From the NCBI RefSeq assembly GCF_001995215.1, contig NZ_MUXN01000011.1, positions 355,626 to 419,625 of the forward strand: a stretch of 64,000 nucleotides of DNA, written 5' to 3'. Below, piece by piece: positions 41,173 to 52,297 of the stretch (within the stretch, counting starts at the first letter, position 1; each line of letters begins with the position of its first letter). Origin of the DNA: Amycolatopsis azurea DSM 43854. Lineage in GTDB: Bacteria; Actinomycetota; Actinomycetes; Mycobacteriales; Pseudonocardiaceae. The notes beneath the pieces were generated by a model, which saw only the letters and a program-made list of their open reading frames with translations, was not told where the DNA came from and made no database searches. The translations under genes and the position numbers were made by a program.

Positions 41173-42339
41173 CTACTTGAGATCCCAGAACACCTCACGG
41201 GTCTTCCACTGGGAGTCGGTGACGCTCCCGACGACGCGGCCCCGGTCGTTGATAAAGTGGGCTTTACTCTCCTTGCCGCCGGGCAGGCCGGCGAGTCGCC
41301 TGCGTTCACCGTTCCGGAACCAGACGGTCGCCTCGCCTCGGATGCTGCCGACCACGGTGCCTTCCGCGTCGACCCCTTCGGCGGCTGCGCTCAGCTGGTC
41401 GTCCGGCAGGACGGTGAGGGTGCCGTCGGGGGCCCACAGCAACAGCCAACGGTCGTCCGGGGGATAGCGATTGTTGCTCCCGATCACATAGCCGGTGCTG
41501 CTGACGGCGTTGATCCAGAGCAGCTGGTTTTCCCTCCATTCCAGACGGCGCATCGTGCCGTCGCGATCCCAGGTCACCGGCGTGTCGCGGGCGCCGAGGT
41601 TCTCGCTGATGAAACCCGCGGAGACACCGTGCCCGTTTGTCCGGTCCGGCGAGCTCGCCAGGTAGTCCGGCGCCAGCCGGGTCATCGGCCGGCCGTCCAC
41701 CCAGCGGACGGCATGATGGACCTTGTCGTGGCCGGCGGCCACGCCCGTGATGATGCGGCCGTCATCGGAGATGTCCTTGGCCCAGGTCCAGTCGCCGCCG
41801 GGCAGCGTGCCCAGGTCCGTGACCTTGTCGTCCGGGTCCCAGCGGAAGCTGCCCATCCAGTAACCCGACGTGATCCAAGTGCCGACGACGACACCGTTGT
41901 CGCTGATCCCCATCGGGCCGGCGCCGTAATAGCCGGGCGGTAGCTGCATCGTGGTCACCCGCCCCTCGGTGTCCCAGCGGGCGGGCGCGGAACCGGTCGG
42001 AGTCGCCGCGATGCCCGCGGAAACCCCGTGCCGGTTGATGTGACTCACGATCCCTTGGCCGTCGCCCTGTGTCGGCAGCGCGGTGATCCTGCCGTCGGCG
42101 TCCCAGCGCACCGGATGACTGACCCGCGGATCGCGGCCTTTGTGCGACATCCCCACCATCACACCGGCGTCGTTGACCGCGCTGACCGAGCTGTAGTCGT
42201 CGCCGGGCAACGGATCGAGCGCCACCGGCCCGACCGTGTCCGCCTGTGCGGTCCCGGTCACCGTGCCGGTGGACATGACGAGAGCCGCCAATAGCGACAA
42301 CGCCGGTCTTCGGCGGCCGTGTACACGATTTCTCAACAT
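41173..42339 (-). CDS. Secreted HAF-repeat (beta-propeller-like) protein
   Basis: 388 residues. Signal peptide RRPALSLLAALVMSTGTVTG with a TAQA-type site. Then about seven repeats of the form GxSDDGxxVG...RWDxDGxxxxL (SAVNDAGVMVGMSHKGRDPR, PVRWDADGRITALP, ISDNGVVVGTWITSGYWMGS, ISDDGRIITGVAAG, INDRGRVVGSVTD), the HAF-type extracellular repeat. Such repeats fold as propellers; the function of the family is unknown. It may be followed by the small inverted repeat at 41074-41114. Confidence 0.82.
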   Translation of the reverse strand: MLRNRVHGRRRPALSLLAALVMSTGTVTGTAQADTVGPVALDPLPGDDYSSVSAVNDAGVMVGMSHKGRDPRVSHPVRWDADGRITALPTQGDGQGIVSHINRHGVSAGIAATPTGSAPARWDTEGRVTTMQLPPGYYGAGPMGISDNGVVVGTWITSGYWMGSFRWDPDDKVTDLGTLPGGDWTWAKDISDDGRIITGVAAGHDKVHHAVRWVDGRPMTRLAPDYLASSPDRTNGHGVSAGFISENLGARDTPVTWDRDGTMRRLEWRENQLLWINAVSSTGYVIGSNNRYPPDDRWLLLWAPDGTLTVLPDDQLSAAAEGVDAEGTVVGSIRGEATVWFRNGERRRLAGLPGGKESKAHFINDRGRVVGSVTDSQWKTREVFWDLK

Positions 42340-42696
42340 GATTTCTCCCTGCGTCGGATGTGGTCATCCAGATCTGAAGAACGGTAACGCAGCCGCTTCG
42401 CGAGTTGCGCTCACGCGGCGGTGGTCCACACGAAAAGACGACGTACTTTCCTTGCTGTCCAAGGCTTTGTGATTCAGGTGGGCACGTTGTGAGTAGGAAA
42501 AACGCACCCGAAACAAGGGAGAGCTGGTAAATATGAAGGATGTCGCCGGAAAAGGTGAGGATAGGTCGGCGGTACGCGAACTTCGAGAAATATCGGTGCG
42601 TCACGGCAGCAAGCAGGCGGCGCGACTCAGTGAGCTACACGTAGCTACTGAGGACCGTGTGGACTCTGGCGACACCGGGTAGTCACAGCGATGCCG

Positions 42697-42741
42697 TGAA
42701 GGCCCCTTCGGGACGTTCATCGTCTCAAAGTGGGGCCTTCA
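42697..42741. terminator. GAAGGCCCC-type hairpin
   Basis: TGAAGGCCCC at 42697-42706 and GGGGCCTTCA at 42732-42741 are exact complements around a 25-base loop. Same family as the hairpins at 21131 and 60578; here there is no intact gene on either side, only the MBL remnant. Confidence 0.7.
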
Positions 42742-42784
42742 GGGCGTCCGGGTCAGGCGCGCTCGGGATGAAGGCTGTTTCAGC

Positions 42785-42992
42785 TCACCAGCCGCGGGTG
42801 CGCCACTCCGCGAGCTTCGGGCGTTCGGCGCCCAGCGTCGAGTCGTCGCCGTGGTCGGGGTAGAACCACGTCTCGTCCGGCAGTTCGTCGAAGATCCGCG
42901 TCTCGACGTCGTCCAGCAGCGACGTGAAGTCCGAAGGCGAACCGGTTTACCCGACGCCGCCAGGGAGCAGGGAATCACGGTAACGGTGAACA
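42785..42992 (-). pseudogene. Decayed 3' fragment of an MBL-fold hydrolase gene (partial paralogue of 44001-44678)
   Basis: The stretch from the TCA stop signature at 42785 to about 42992 aligns base for base with the 3' end of the intact MBL-fold gene at 44001, roughly 85% identical by eye, in the same orientation. It reads DSLLPGGVG, an in-frame TAA where the intact gene has Lys, then TGSPSDFTSLLDD and on to the C-terminus. The rest of the gene is absent. Between 43010 and 43250 I see no gene. Confidence 0.85.
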
Positions 42993-43263
42993 CGTCCACG
43001 TGCCCGCGTGTCCGAAGGCGATCGCGCCCGCGACCGCGACGAGCAGGTTGTTGAGGCTTGTGCGCGGTGATGCTACGAACGGGACGAGCTCACGGGTGGG
43101 ACTGCCAGTGCTGGACGCGGAGTTGCTAAGCTCAGGCCGGGCACAGCGCAGGCCCCACTCCGAGCCACAGGCATCCACGCTGCTGGTGGCGTAGAGGACA
43201 AGACGTCTCCGACTCAGCGCCACACACCTCGTATGAGGGGCGTGGAACCTCGTGGAGGTCGTT

Positions 43264-43707
43264 ATGGGTGACGAGTCGCGCAAACCGGGCATGGACCGCG
43301 CGCGCAAACGGCAGGCCAGGGTGTACCAGGCCAAGCATGGATGTTCATACACCGAAGCGCTGCGGATGGTGACGCCTCGCAGGGGCCGCATCAGGCGTCA
43401 TTCAAGGCTGATTGAATATTTTTCGCGGGCCGCTCAGTGCGCCAATCCACATTGCATGTCGCCACTACACGTTGTGTGTGACGGTCATCCACGTTTCCTC
43501 GGCGAGGTCGCGCATATCCAGTCTCTTTCGCCCTTCGGGCCCCGGTTCGGCCCTGTGGGTGGTCGTGACGTAGTTGAAAACTTGATCGTGTTGTGCCCGA
43601 GTTGTCACCGGCTCATCGATAGTGACGTTGCGAGCTATTCCGTTGAACGACTTGTGCCGTGGCAGCGCGTGCAGTCGGCCGCCCTTGTTGGGGGAGGGCA
43701 CGAATGA
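43264..43707 (+). CDS. HNH endonuclease
   Basis: 147 residues from ATG 43264, with GGAGG 5 bases upstream. An arginine/lysine-rich N-terminus (RKPGMDRARKRQARVYQAKH) leads to an HNH domain: Cys pair in QCANPHCMSP, the GEVAHIQSLSPFGPRFGP core His, and ENLIVLCPSCHRLIDSD with the second His and a CxxC pair. Base composition is AT-richer than the neighbours. It overlaps the next gene by four bases and is flanked by a duplicated MBL 3' end. Type of DNA cut is not predictable. Confidence 0.82.
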   Translation: MGDESRKPGMDRARKRQARVYQAKHGCSYTEALRMVTPRRGRIRRHSRLIEYFSRAAQCANPHCMSPLHVVCDGHPRFLGEVAHIQSLSPFGPRFGPVGGRDVVENLIVLCPSCHRLIDSDVASYSVERLVPWQRVQSAALVGGGHE

Positions 43708-43946
43708 GCTTCTGTCGGTCTGTGATTGCCGATTCAGGCTCGCAGCTCACTGGTGATTACTTGATCGGGTTCCTGAGCACTATGCAGACACCAACGTCGG
43801 CCTTGGTTATTTTCTGTGCGGGTGCCTGCTACCTGGCGATGATTGCCTTCAGTGCAGCTGTTGCGATGTTCTCCGATAAGAAGGCGCGTCGTAACGCGGC
43901 GATCAAGGTACTTCGGACTTTACTGTTGCGCCGGCCTGAACGGTGA
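43704..43946 (+). CDS. Small membrane protein, 80 aa, coupled to the HNH gene
   Basis: The start ATG at 43704 overlaps the HNH stop (ATGA), so it is translated with it. Sequence: a polar N-terminus, one clear membrane span (ALVIFCAGACYLAMIAFSAA) with a possible second weaker one before it (DYLIGFLSTMQ), then a basic tail (SDKKARRNAAIKVLRTLLLR). Not recognised. The pairing with an HNH nuclease in a small insertion-like patch is what makes it notable. Confidence 0.65.
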   Translation: MSFCRSVIADSGSQLTGDYLIGFLSTMQTPTSALVIFCAGACYLAMIAFSAAVAMFSDKKARRNAAIKVLRTLLLRRPER

Positions 43947-43947
43947 A

Positions 43948-43988
43948 CTCGGATGGGCCACCTGCCGTTCGTGGGTGGCCCATCCGAG
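43948..43988. terminator. Perfect 15-bp bidirectional hairpin between the membrane protein and MBL genes
   Basis: CTCGGATGGGCCACC at 43948-43962 pairs with GGTGGCCCATCCGAG at 43974-43988 around an 11-base loop. It follows the small membrane gene directly and precedes the MBL stop on the other strand, so it can serve both convergent genes. Confidence 0.88.
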
Positions 43989-44000
43989 TAGATCCGCAGC

Positions 44001-44678
44001 TCACCAGCCGCGTTCGCGCCACTCCGCGAGGTGCCCGCGCTGCTCACCCAGCGTCGAGTCGTCCCCGTGCCCCGGGTAGAACCAAGTCTCGTCCGGCAGC
44101 TCGCCGAAGATCCGCGACTCGACGTCGTCCAGCAGCGACGTGAAATCCGAAGGCGAGCCCGTCTTCCCGACACCGCCTGGAAACAGCGAGTCGCCGGTGA
44201 ACAGGTGCGGGTGTCCCGCCGGGTCGCGGTACAGCAGCGCGATCGAGCCGGGGGTGTGGCCGCGCAGGTGGATCACCTCGAGGACGATCTGCCCGACCTT
44301 GACCGTGTCGCCGTGCTCGACGAGGAAGTCCGGCGGGATCGGCAGCGGTCCGGCGTCCAGCGGGTGGGCGGCGGTGTTCGAGCCGTTCGCGCCGGCGACG
44401 GCGCCGAGGGCCTGCCAGTGGTCCTGGTGCTGGTGCGTGGTCACGACGGTCCTCAGCGCGGGACGGTCGGGGCCGTGGCCGATGAGGTCGGAGATCCGTT
44501 CCGGATCGTTCGCGGCGTCGATCAGCAGCGCCTCGTTCTCGGCGCGGCAGACGAGCAGGTACGCGTTGTTGTCCATCGGACCGACCGACAGCTTCGTGAT
44601 GGTGAGCGCGTCCAGGGTGCGACGGGTGGCGTCACCGCCGGGTTCGACGTGCCCGGTGTAGGTCTCGACGATGTTCAC
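44001..44678 (-). CDS. MBL-fold metallo-hydrolase (glyoxalase II-like)
   Basis: 225 residues from the GTG at 44678. The metal motif is VVTTHQHQDHW (His82-x-His84-x-Asp86-His87), followed by the later metal ligands in HLRGHTPGSIALLYRD, the TGDSLFPGG aspartate loop and the PGHGDDSTLG terminal His. These form the di-zinc site of glyoxalase II-type hydrolases; substrate unknown. In mycobacteria the uvrA gene is also preceded by an MBL-fold gene (Rv1637c), so this is part of the conserved uvrA neighbourhood. A decayed copy of its 3' end lies at 42785-42992. Confidence 0.93.
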   Translation of the reverse strand: MNIVETYTGHVEPGGDATRRTLDALTITKLSVGPMDNNAYLLVCRAENEALLIDAANDPERISDLIGHGPDRPALRTVVTTHQHQDHWQALGAVAGANGSNTAAHPLDAGPLPIPPDFLVEHGDTVKVGQIVLEVIHLRGHTPGSIALLYRDPAGHPHLFTGDSLFPGGVGKTGSPSDFTSLLDDVESRIFGELPDETWFYPGHGDDSTLGEQRGHLAEWRERGW

Positions 44679-44786
44679 AGCGCACACGGTAGTCGTTCGC
44701 CTGCAATCGGTTCCACCCGCACAGGCGGCGCACAGGAGCAGGCCGTAGGCTCGCGTCGCCCCGCCAGACGAACCAACAGGACGCCC

Positions 44787-46010
44787 GTGCCCGACGCCTC
44801 GCCGCGCGCCCCGCGCAAGATCAGCTGGGACGTCCTTCGCGTTGTGGCCGTCTTCGCGGTCATGCTCGGGCACATCACCCACCAGGGTGCCCTCCTGCAC
44901 CCAGAACTGGTGGGGTACCCCTTTCGGGTCACCGCTCAGTTCGGTGCGGCGATCCTTCTCGTGATCTCCGCCTTCTTCGTGTGCGCGAGCCTTCGAAAGG
45001 GTGAACCTCGGCGGTGGTGGTGGAACCGGGTCGCGCGGCTGGTGCCCGCGTACCTGGTGGTGGTCACCGTCACCTACGTCGTCGCCCGGTACGCGACGAT
45101 CCGGTTCAGCGGCCTGCCGTTCCCGCCCGGCCTCTCCGGATTCCTGTTCGGCGTCCCTCAGGGGCCGCCGACCGACCCGTCGCCCTGGTACATCCCCACC
45201 GGCGCCGATCTGCTCGCCAACCTGGGCATGGTCCAGGAATGGGGCTGGCGGTACGAGCTCTTCTACTACCTCGACGGCGCCTACTGGACGCTGCCGGTCC
45301 AGCTCCTCGCGTTCACCGCCGCGGCCCTGCTGTGGCCCCGCCGCTGGCGCACCCACCGGCTCACCGTCGGGCTGCTCTGGGCGCTGATCCTGGTCCCGCT
45401 CTTCCTCCGGTTCGTCGTGTTCGACCCGGTTTCCACGCCGAAGCTCGTCGAGACCTTCTACTACGGCTTGGGCCTGCATCGCGTGCACGTGTTCGCCATC
45501 GGGATCGCGATCTGGCTGTGGGCGAAACGACGGCTGGCGCACTGGCACGTCGCGCTGTTCGTGCTCGCCGCCTGCGCCGCGCAGGACTTGCAGGTCTTCC
45601 CGTTCCACCAGGTCCTGCCCAACGATCCCGAGCGCTGGCCTTCGCTCATCGGGTTCGCGATCATGCTGCTGCTGGTGTGCCTGGCCGCGCGCGGGCCGGA
45701 CTGGCGGTTCCCCGGGCTGTCCCGGATCGCCCCGGCTGTCACCTGGCTCGCGGGCATCTCGTATGGTCTTTATCTGGTGCACCAGGAACTCGGGTACATC
45801 CTGGCCCGTGCCCTGCTGAACGTCGGCGTCCCCGGCTGGCTGCGTCTCCCCATCGTGCTGGCCGCCGCCGTACTCGGGGGCTGGGCGGTCACCGCGGGCG
45901 TGGAGCGGCCGGTCCACCGGTGGCTCACCACTCGCCGGGATCGACGCGAGAAGTCTGGAAAACCGCAGGTCAAAGACTCGGAACCAGTTTCTGTCGGTGG
46001 TCCCTCGTAG
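44787..46010 (+). CDS. Acyltransferase 3 family integral membrane protein
   Basis: 407 residues from the GTG at 44787, with about ten membrane spans. The family start motif SWDVLRVVAVFAVMLGHITH includes the catalytic-site His, and a later YWTLPVQLLAFTAAALLW segment has the PxxW-like pattern. Such proteins move acyl groups onto exported sugars or lipids at the membrane. It is divergent from the MBL gene and co-directional with uvrA. The C-terminus is basic and extends 30 residues past the last span. Confidence 0.88.
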   Translation: MPDASPRAPRKISWDVLRVVAVFAVMLGHITHQGALLHPELVGYPFRVTAQFGAAILLVISAFFVCASLRKGEPRRWWWNRVARLVPAYLVVVTVTYVVARYATIRFSGLPFPPGLSGFLFGVPQGPPTDPSPWYIPTGADLLANLGMVQEWGWRYELFYYLDGAYWTLPVQLLAFTAAALLWPRRWRTHRLTVGLLWALILVPLFLRFVVFDPVSTPKLVETFYYGLGLHRVHVFAIGIAIWLWAKRRLAHWHVALFVLAACAAQDLQVFPFHQVLPNDPERWPSLIGFAIMLLLVCLAARGPDWRFPGLSRIAPAVTWLAGISYGLYLVHQELGYILARALLNVGVPGWLRLPIVLAAAVLGGWAVTAGVERPVHRWLTTRRDRREKSGKPQVKDSEPVSVGGPS

Positions 46011-46087
46011 CATGGAGGCGGCCGCCCGTGCAGCTTTCGACCGGGACGGCGACCGCAGCTGAGAATGAAACCTGAAGGGACCCTGGC

Positions 46088-48943
<2,856 letters not shown>

Positions 48944-48945
48944 GG

Positions 48946-48993
48946 CCTCGTGAGTGGTAAGTCGCGTTCTAACGCGACTTACCACTCACGAGG
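48946..48993. terminator. Perfect 23-bp palindrome, GTGAGTGG hairpin family
   Basis: Arms at 48946-48968 and 48971-48993 are exact complements around CT, with CGTGAGTGG near the outer end and GTTCTAAC at the centre. It starts 3 bases past the uvrA stop and contains the last codons of the convergent lipoprotein gene (stop at 48969-48971), so it can terminate both. Related copies: 10611, 10803, 63565 and 63707. Confidence 0.88.
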
Positions 48994-49607
48994 TCCAGGA
49001 CCGGCGAAGCGGGCCCGTAGTAGAAGGCGCGCAGCCTGTACGAGGCGCCTTCCTCACCCGGCATCGTGGCGAGCCCGGCCGACGTCGTCCCCGGATCCGC
49101 GACCTCGATCGGCACGAACCCGTCCGCGCCGGGTTTCTTGATCTCCACGAGGAAACCGTCCTCGTCGCTGGAGTGGTCCGCCCAGCTGAACCGCACCATC
49201 GCCTCCGGCGCGGGCTCGGCCCGGAACGCCGCCGGAGCGGCCGAGCGATCGCCCGTCCGCAGCGACACGGCAGGCCCGGACTCCGCCGGAGTGCCGGCTC
49301 CGGAAACCGTGACGGCGTCCGACACGACACCGTAGAAGGGCCGGATCCGGTAGTAGAACCGCGTTTCCGGCATCAGATCCGGATGCCGGTAGGTCGTCTG
49401 CCGCGGCGGCACGAACCGCAGGATCGTGTATTCGCCATGCGGATCGGTGGTGTACTCGACGATCCGGCCCGCGACGTTCGGATCGTCGTCCGGCCAGCTC
49501 AGGTCGACGTTCACCGGATCGGTCAGCGTCGCGGTGAAACCGGGCTCCTGTCCGCATCCCGACACGAAGGCGACCGCCAGCAGAACGGCCGCGAGTTTCC
49601 TTGGCAC
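48969..49607 (-). CDS. Lipoprotein with fibronectin type III-like domains
   Basis: 212 residues from the GTG at 49607. Lipobox: LAAVLLAVAFVSGCGQ, so the mature protein is anchored by Cys at the membrane surface. Two FN3-like regions: VNVDLSWPDDDPNVAGRIVE with TRFYYRIRPFYG and the second MVRFSWADHSSDEDGFLVEI with YRLRAFYYG. Family members bind carbohydrate or other cell-surface targets; ligand unknown. The C-terminal residues SGKSR and the stop codon are encoded inside the palindromic repeat at 48946-48993, which suggests the repeat captured the gene end. Confidence 0.8.
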   Translation of the reverse strand: MPRKLAAVLLAVAFVSGCGQEPGFTATLTDPVNVDLSWPDDDPNVAGRIVEYTTDPHGEYTILRFVPPRQTTYRHPDLMPETRFYYRIRPFYGVVSDAVTVSGAGTPAESGPAVSLRTGDRSAAPAAFRAEPAPEAMVRFSWADHSSDEDGFLVEIKKPGADGFVPIEVADPGTTSAGLATMPGEEGASYRLRAFYYGPASPVLDLVSGKSR

Positions 49608-49866
49608 GCCTCGTCCCTCCCGGGAATCAGGCGGCGGCGGGATCCGGAGGCGCCAGCATACGAGCGCGTCCGGTGATCGACAAGACCCGGCTGAACCGGA
49701 TCCCCGCGCCGTCCGTGTGGGAGGCAAGAGGAGGCGGCCATGGAGAACCGAGGAGAGGCCGGTGCCGATGCACAGTTCGATCGCGGCGGGCGCCGAACGA
49801 TCCACTCTGCCCCTGCGGGTTGCAGTACTGTCCTCGCCGACCCAGAAGACCGTCGGGAGGACACGA

Positions 49867-50418
49867 GTGGCGATCGGAGGCTGGCGGCCCAAAAAGGCCA
49901 AAGGCGAGGACTTGGTCCGGCACTTGTACGCCGAACACGGGCGAAGCCTGCTGGCGTACGCGACGAGGCTGACCGGGGACCGCGCGGCCGCGGAGGACGT
50001 CGTGCAGGAAACCTTGGTCCGGGCGTGGAAACATGCCGAGGACCTGGAGAACGACGCGAAGGGATCGGTGCGGGGCTGGCTGCTCACGGTCGCCCGGAAC
50101 ATCATCACCGACCGTGCGCGGGCCAGGGCGGCGCGGCCGCCGGAAGTGCCGGAGCCCGAGGAAGGCGCGCCGACCCCGGCGGTGGAGCGGGACCACGCGC
50201 AGAGCGTCGTGGATTCCATGGCCGTGCTCGGGGCGATGGACGGCCTCTCCCCGGAACATCGTGACGTCCTGGTGGAGATCTACTACCGGGGCCGGACGGT
50301 GGCCGAAGCGGCGCGATCCCTGGGAGTGGCCCCGGGTACCGTTAAGTCGAGATCTTATTACGCGTTACGGGCGCTCAGAGCCGTGATGTCGGGAACCGGG
50401 AAGGAGGTAGCGCGATGA
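49867..50418 (+). CDS. ECF-type RNA polymerase sigma factor
   Basis: 183 residues from the GTG at 49867, with GGGAGGAC just upstream. Region 2 is evident (RSLLAYATRLTGDRAAAEDV, VQETLVRAWKHAEDLE) and region 4 likewise (MDGLSPEHRDVLVEIYYRGR, VAEAARSLGVAPGTVKSRSY). It directs polymerase to promoters of an extracytoplasmic stress or development regulon. The stop overlaps the anti-sigma gene by four bases, the usual arrangement. Confidence 0.93.
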   Translation: MAIGGWRPKKAKGEDLVRHLYAEHGRSLLAYATRLTGDRAAAEDVVQETLVRAWKHAEDLENDAKGSVRGWLLTVARNIITDRARARAARPPEVPEPEEGAPTPAVERDHAQSVVDSMAVLGAMDGLSPEHRDVLVEIYYRGRTVAEAARSLGVAPGTVKSRSYYALRALRAVMSGTGKEVAR

Positions 50419-51125
50419 GTGCGGTGGGACACGACCAGGGCCAGCTCGCCGCCTACGTCCTCGGCGGGCTCACCCCGGCGGAAGCGGCCACGTTCGAGAC
50501 ACATCTGGCGAGCTGCCCCGCGTGCCGTCGTGAGGTGCGCGAGCTCTCGGAACTGCGGTACCACCTCGACGAGGTTCCGCCGGAGGCGTTCCTCGAAGGA
50601 CCTCCTGACGGAGGCGACCTGCTCCTGCAGCGCACGCTGCGTCAGGTTCGTGAAGAAGAAGGAAGCCAGGAGCGCAAACCGCGGCGAGCCCTGGCCTTGG
50701 CCGGTGCGGCCGTGCTGGTGGTCGTGGCGCTGGGCGCGGGGGTGCTGGTCGGACGGCAGACGTCGCCCGAACCGTCGACGGTGGCCTTGCCGGTGCCGAC
50801 GGCGACCGCCCCGGTCCCCGGCACCCGCGATCTCGCGGCCACCAACCGGGACACCGGCGCGCAGCTGGCGGTCCGGGTCGTCCCGGCGGCGGGCTGGGTC
50901 CGGCTCCACGCGAAGGCTGAAGGTGTCCGTGAGGGCGAGAAGTGCCAGCTCGTCGTGGTGACCAAGAGCGGTGAACGCGTCAACGCGGGCAGCTGGCTGG
51001 TCTCGGCGAAGGGTGAGAAGGAAGGCACCGGGATCGACGGTTCCGCTTTGGTCGCTCCCAACGACGTGGCCTCGGTCGACGTCGTGACCATGGACGGCCG
51101 GAACCTGGTGTCGGCGCAGGCATGA
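50415..51125 (+). CDS. Anti-sigma factor with zinc (ZAS) motif
   Basis: 236 residues. The ZAS motif HLASCPACR (His-x3-Cys-x2-Cys) near residue 31 is that of zinc-containing anti-sigma factors; the N-terminal helices bind the sigma factor encoded just upstream. A single membrane span (ALALAGAAVLVVVALGAGVL) leads to an exported domain of about 110 residues with a late cysteine (EGEKCQLVVVTKSGE), resembling RskA-type sensors. The overlap ATGA with the sigma gene and again with the SRPBCC gene ties all three into one unit. Confidence 0.92.
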   Translation: MSAVGHDQGQLAAYVLGGLTPAEAATFETHLASCPACRREVRELSELRYHLDEVPPEAFLEGPPDGGDLLLQRTLRQVREEEGSQERKPRRALALAGAAVLVVVALGAGVLVGRQTSPEPSTVALPVPTATAPVPGTRDLAATNRDTGAQLAVRVVPAAGWVRLHAKAEGVREGEKCQLVVVTKSGERVNAGSWLVSAKGEKEGTGIDGSALVAPNDVASVDVVTMDGRNLVSAQA

Positions 51126-51583
51126 CGGGCGCGCTCACGGGTCGCGGAGGCGGTTGGTACCGCTTCCGCGACACGTGGGTGCTTCCCGCTTCGCCCAAGG
51201 CTGTCTTCGACGCCGTCGTCGACCTCGCCGCGTATCCGCTGTGGTGGCGCGATGTGCGTTCGGTCAGCCAGGTCGACGAGGACACCGCCGAACTCGTCTG
51301 CCGGTCCAGGCTGCCATACGCGCTGACCGTGCGGATGCACCGCGACCGGCAGGACGAGCGCGAGGGCCGGGTGCGGGTCCTGCTCAGCGGCGACCTCGAA
51401 GGGATGCTGGCGGGCGTCCTGACCTCGGTGGGCGGCGGCACGCTGCTGGAGATCACCCAGGAGGTCGAGGCGCGGAAACCGTTGCTGCGCAACCTCGACC
51501 GCATCGCCAGGCCGGTCTTCCGGATCAACCACGCGCTCATGATGAGACGGGGACAACACGGCTTGCGGGGATATCTGGCCTAG
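51122..51583 (+). CDS. SRPBCC family protein
   Basis: 153 residues, START/Bet v1-like: GWYRFRDTWVLPASPKAVFD, DLAAYPLWWRDVRSVSQVD, LLEITQEVEARKPLLRNLDR and the C-terminal helix FRINHALMMRRGQ. The fold binds hydrophobic ligands in a groove. It starts within the anti-sigma stop codon (ATGA) and is the third gene of the sigma operon. Its ligand and link to the sigma factor are unknown, though a membrane-lipid or cell-envelope sensor is possible. Confidence 0.88.
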   Translation: MTGALTGRGGGWYRFRDTWVLPASPKAVFDAVVDLAAYPLWWRDVRSVSQVDEDTAELVCRSRLPYALTVRMHRDRQDEREGRVRVLLSGDLEGMLAGVLTSVGGGTLLEITQEVEARKPLLRNLDRIARPVFRINHALMMRRGQHGLRGYLA

Positions 51584-51592
51584 GCTCCGGTC

Positions 51593-52297
51593 ATGCGTGT
51601 CGCTGTCGTGCAGCCGTTCACCGTCCCCGCGGACCTGGCGGCGAACATCGCCGAGCACGAGAGGCTCCTCCGGATCGCGGAGGCCGATCTCTGCGTCTTC
51701 CCCGAACTTTCCCTGACCGGCTTGGAGTTCGAGGCGCTCGCCGCCGACCCTGGCCTCTGGCTGACCGTGGACGACGCGCGCCTCGGACCGCTCCGGGCGG
51801 CCTGCCGGGCGAGTGGTGTCCACGCCGTCATCGGGCTTCCCCTGGTGGAGGACGGCCGGCGTCACATCGGCACGCTCGTACTCGGTCCCGACGGGGAAAC
51901 CGTTGCCACCTATGCGAAACGAAATCTCCACGACAGTGAGGACGAGCTGTTCGAGCCGGGCGGGCGGCAGGTGGTCGTCGAAGTCGGCGGCAGACGGCTC
52001 GGCCTCGCGATCTGCCTCGACGCCGCGAACCCGGACCACTCGCGGGAGCTGGCCGAGGCTGGCGCCGACGTCTACGTCGTCAGTGCGCTCTTCAGCGAGG
52101 GGCAGGAACAACGGCTGCTCGACCAGGTCGGAGTCGCGGCCGGGCGCGGGATGTGGGTCGTGCTCGCCCAGTACTCCGGCGAGACCGGCGGGATGGCCGC
52201 GTTCGGCGGCAGCGGGGTCTGGAAACCCGGAGGCGCCGCCGAGGTGCGCCTCGGCGGCGAAGTCTCCGAGTGGGCCTACGCGACGATCACCTCCTGA
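51593..52297 (+). CDS. Carbon-nitrogen hydrolase (nitrilase superfamily)
   Basis: 234 residues. The catalytic triad is visible: Glu38 (DLCVFPELSLTGLE), Lys109 (ETVATYAKRNLHDSED) and Cys141 (RLGLAICLDAANPDHSR). Length and sequence fit amidase-type members acting on small amides or N-carbamoyl compounds. It starts 9 bases after the SRPBCC gene and is probably read with the sigma operon. The 3' end overlaps the convergent MFS gene by 22 bases. Confidence 0.92.
   Translation: MRVAVVQPFTVPADLAANIAEHERLLRIAEADLCVFPELSLTGLEFEALAADPGLWLTVDDARLGPLRAACRASGVHAVIGLPLVEDGRRHIGTLVLGPDGETVATYAKRNLHDSEDELFEPGGRQVVVEVGGRRLGLAICLDAANPDHSRELAEAGADVYVVSALFSEGQEQRLLDQVGVAAGRGMWVVLAQYSGETGGMAAFGGSGVWKPGGAAEVRLGGEVSEWAYATITS

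Noticed and set aside
43000..43250. Possible small ORFs on both strands between the MBL remnant and the HNH gene
   Set aside because: Codon use and residues are random, no ribosome-binding site precedes them and they overlap each other.
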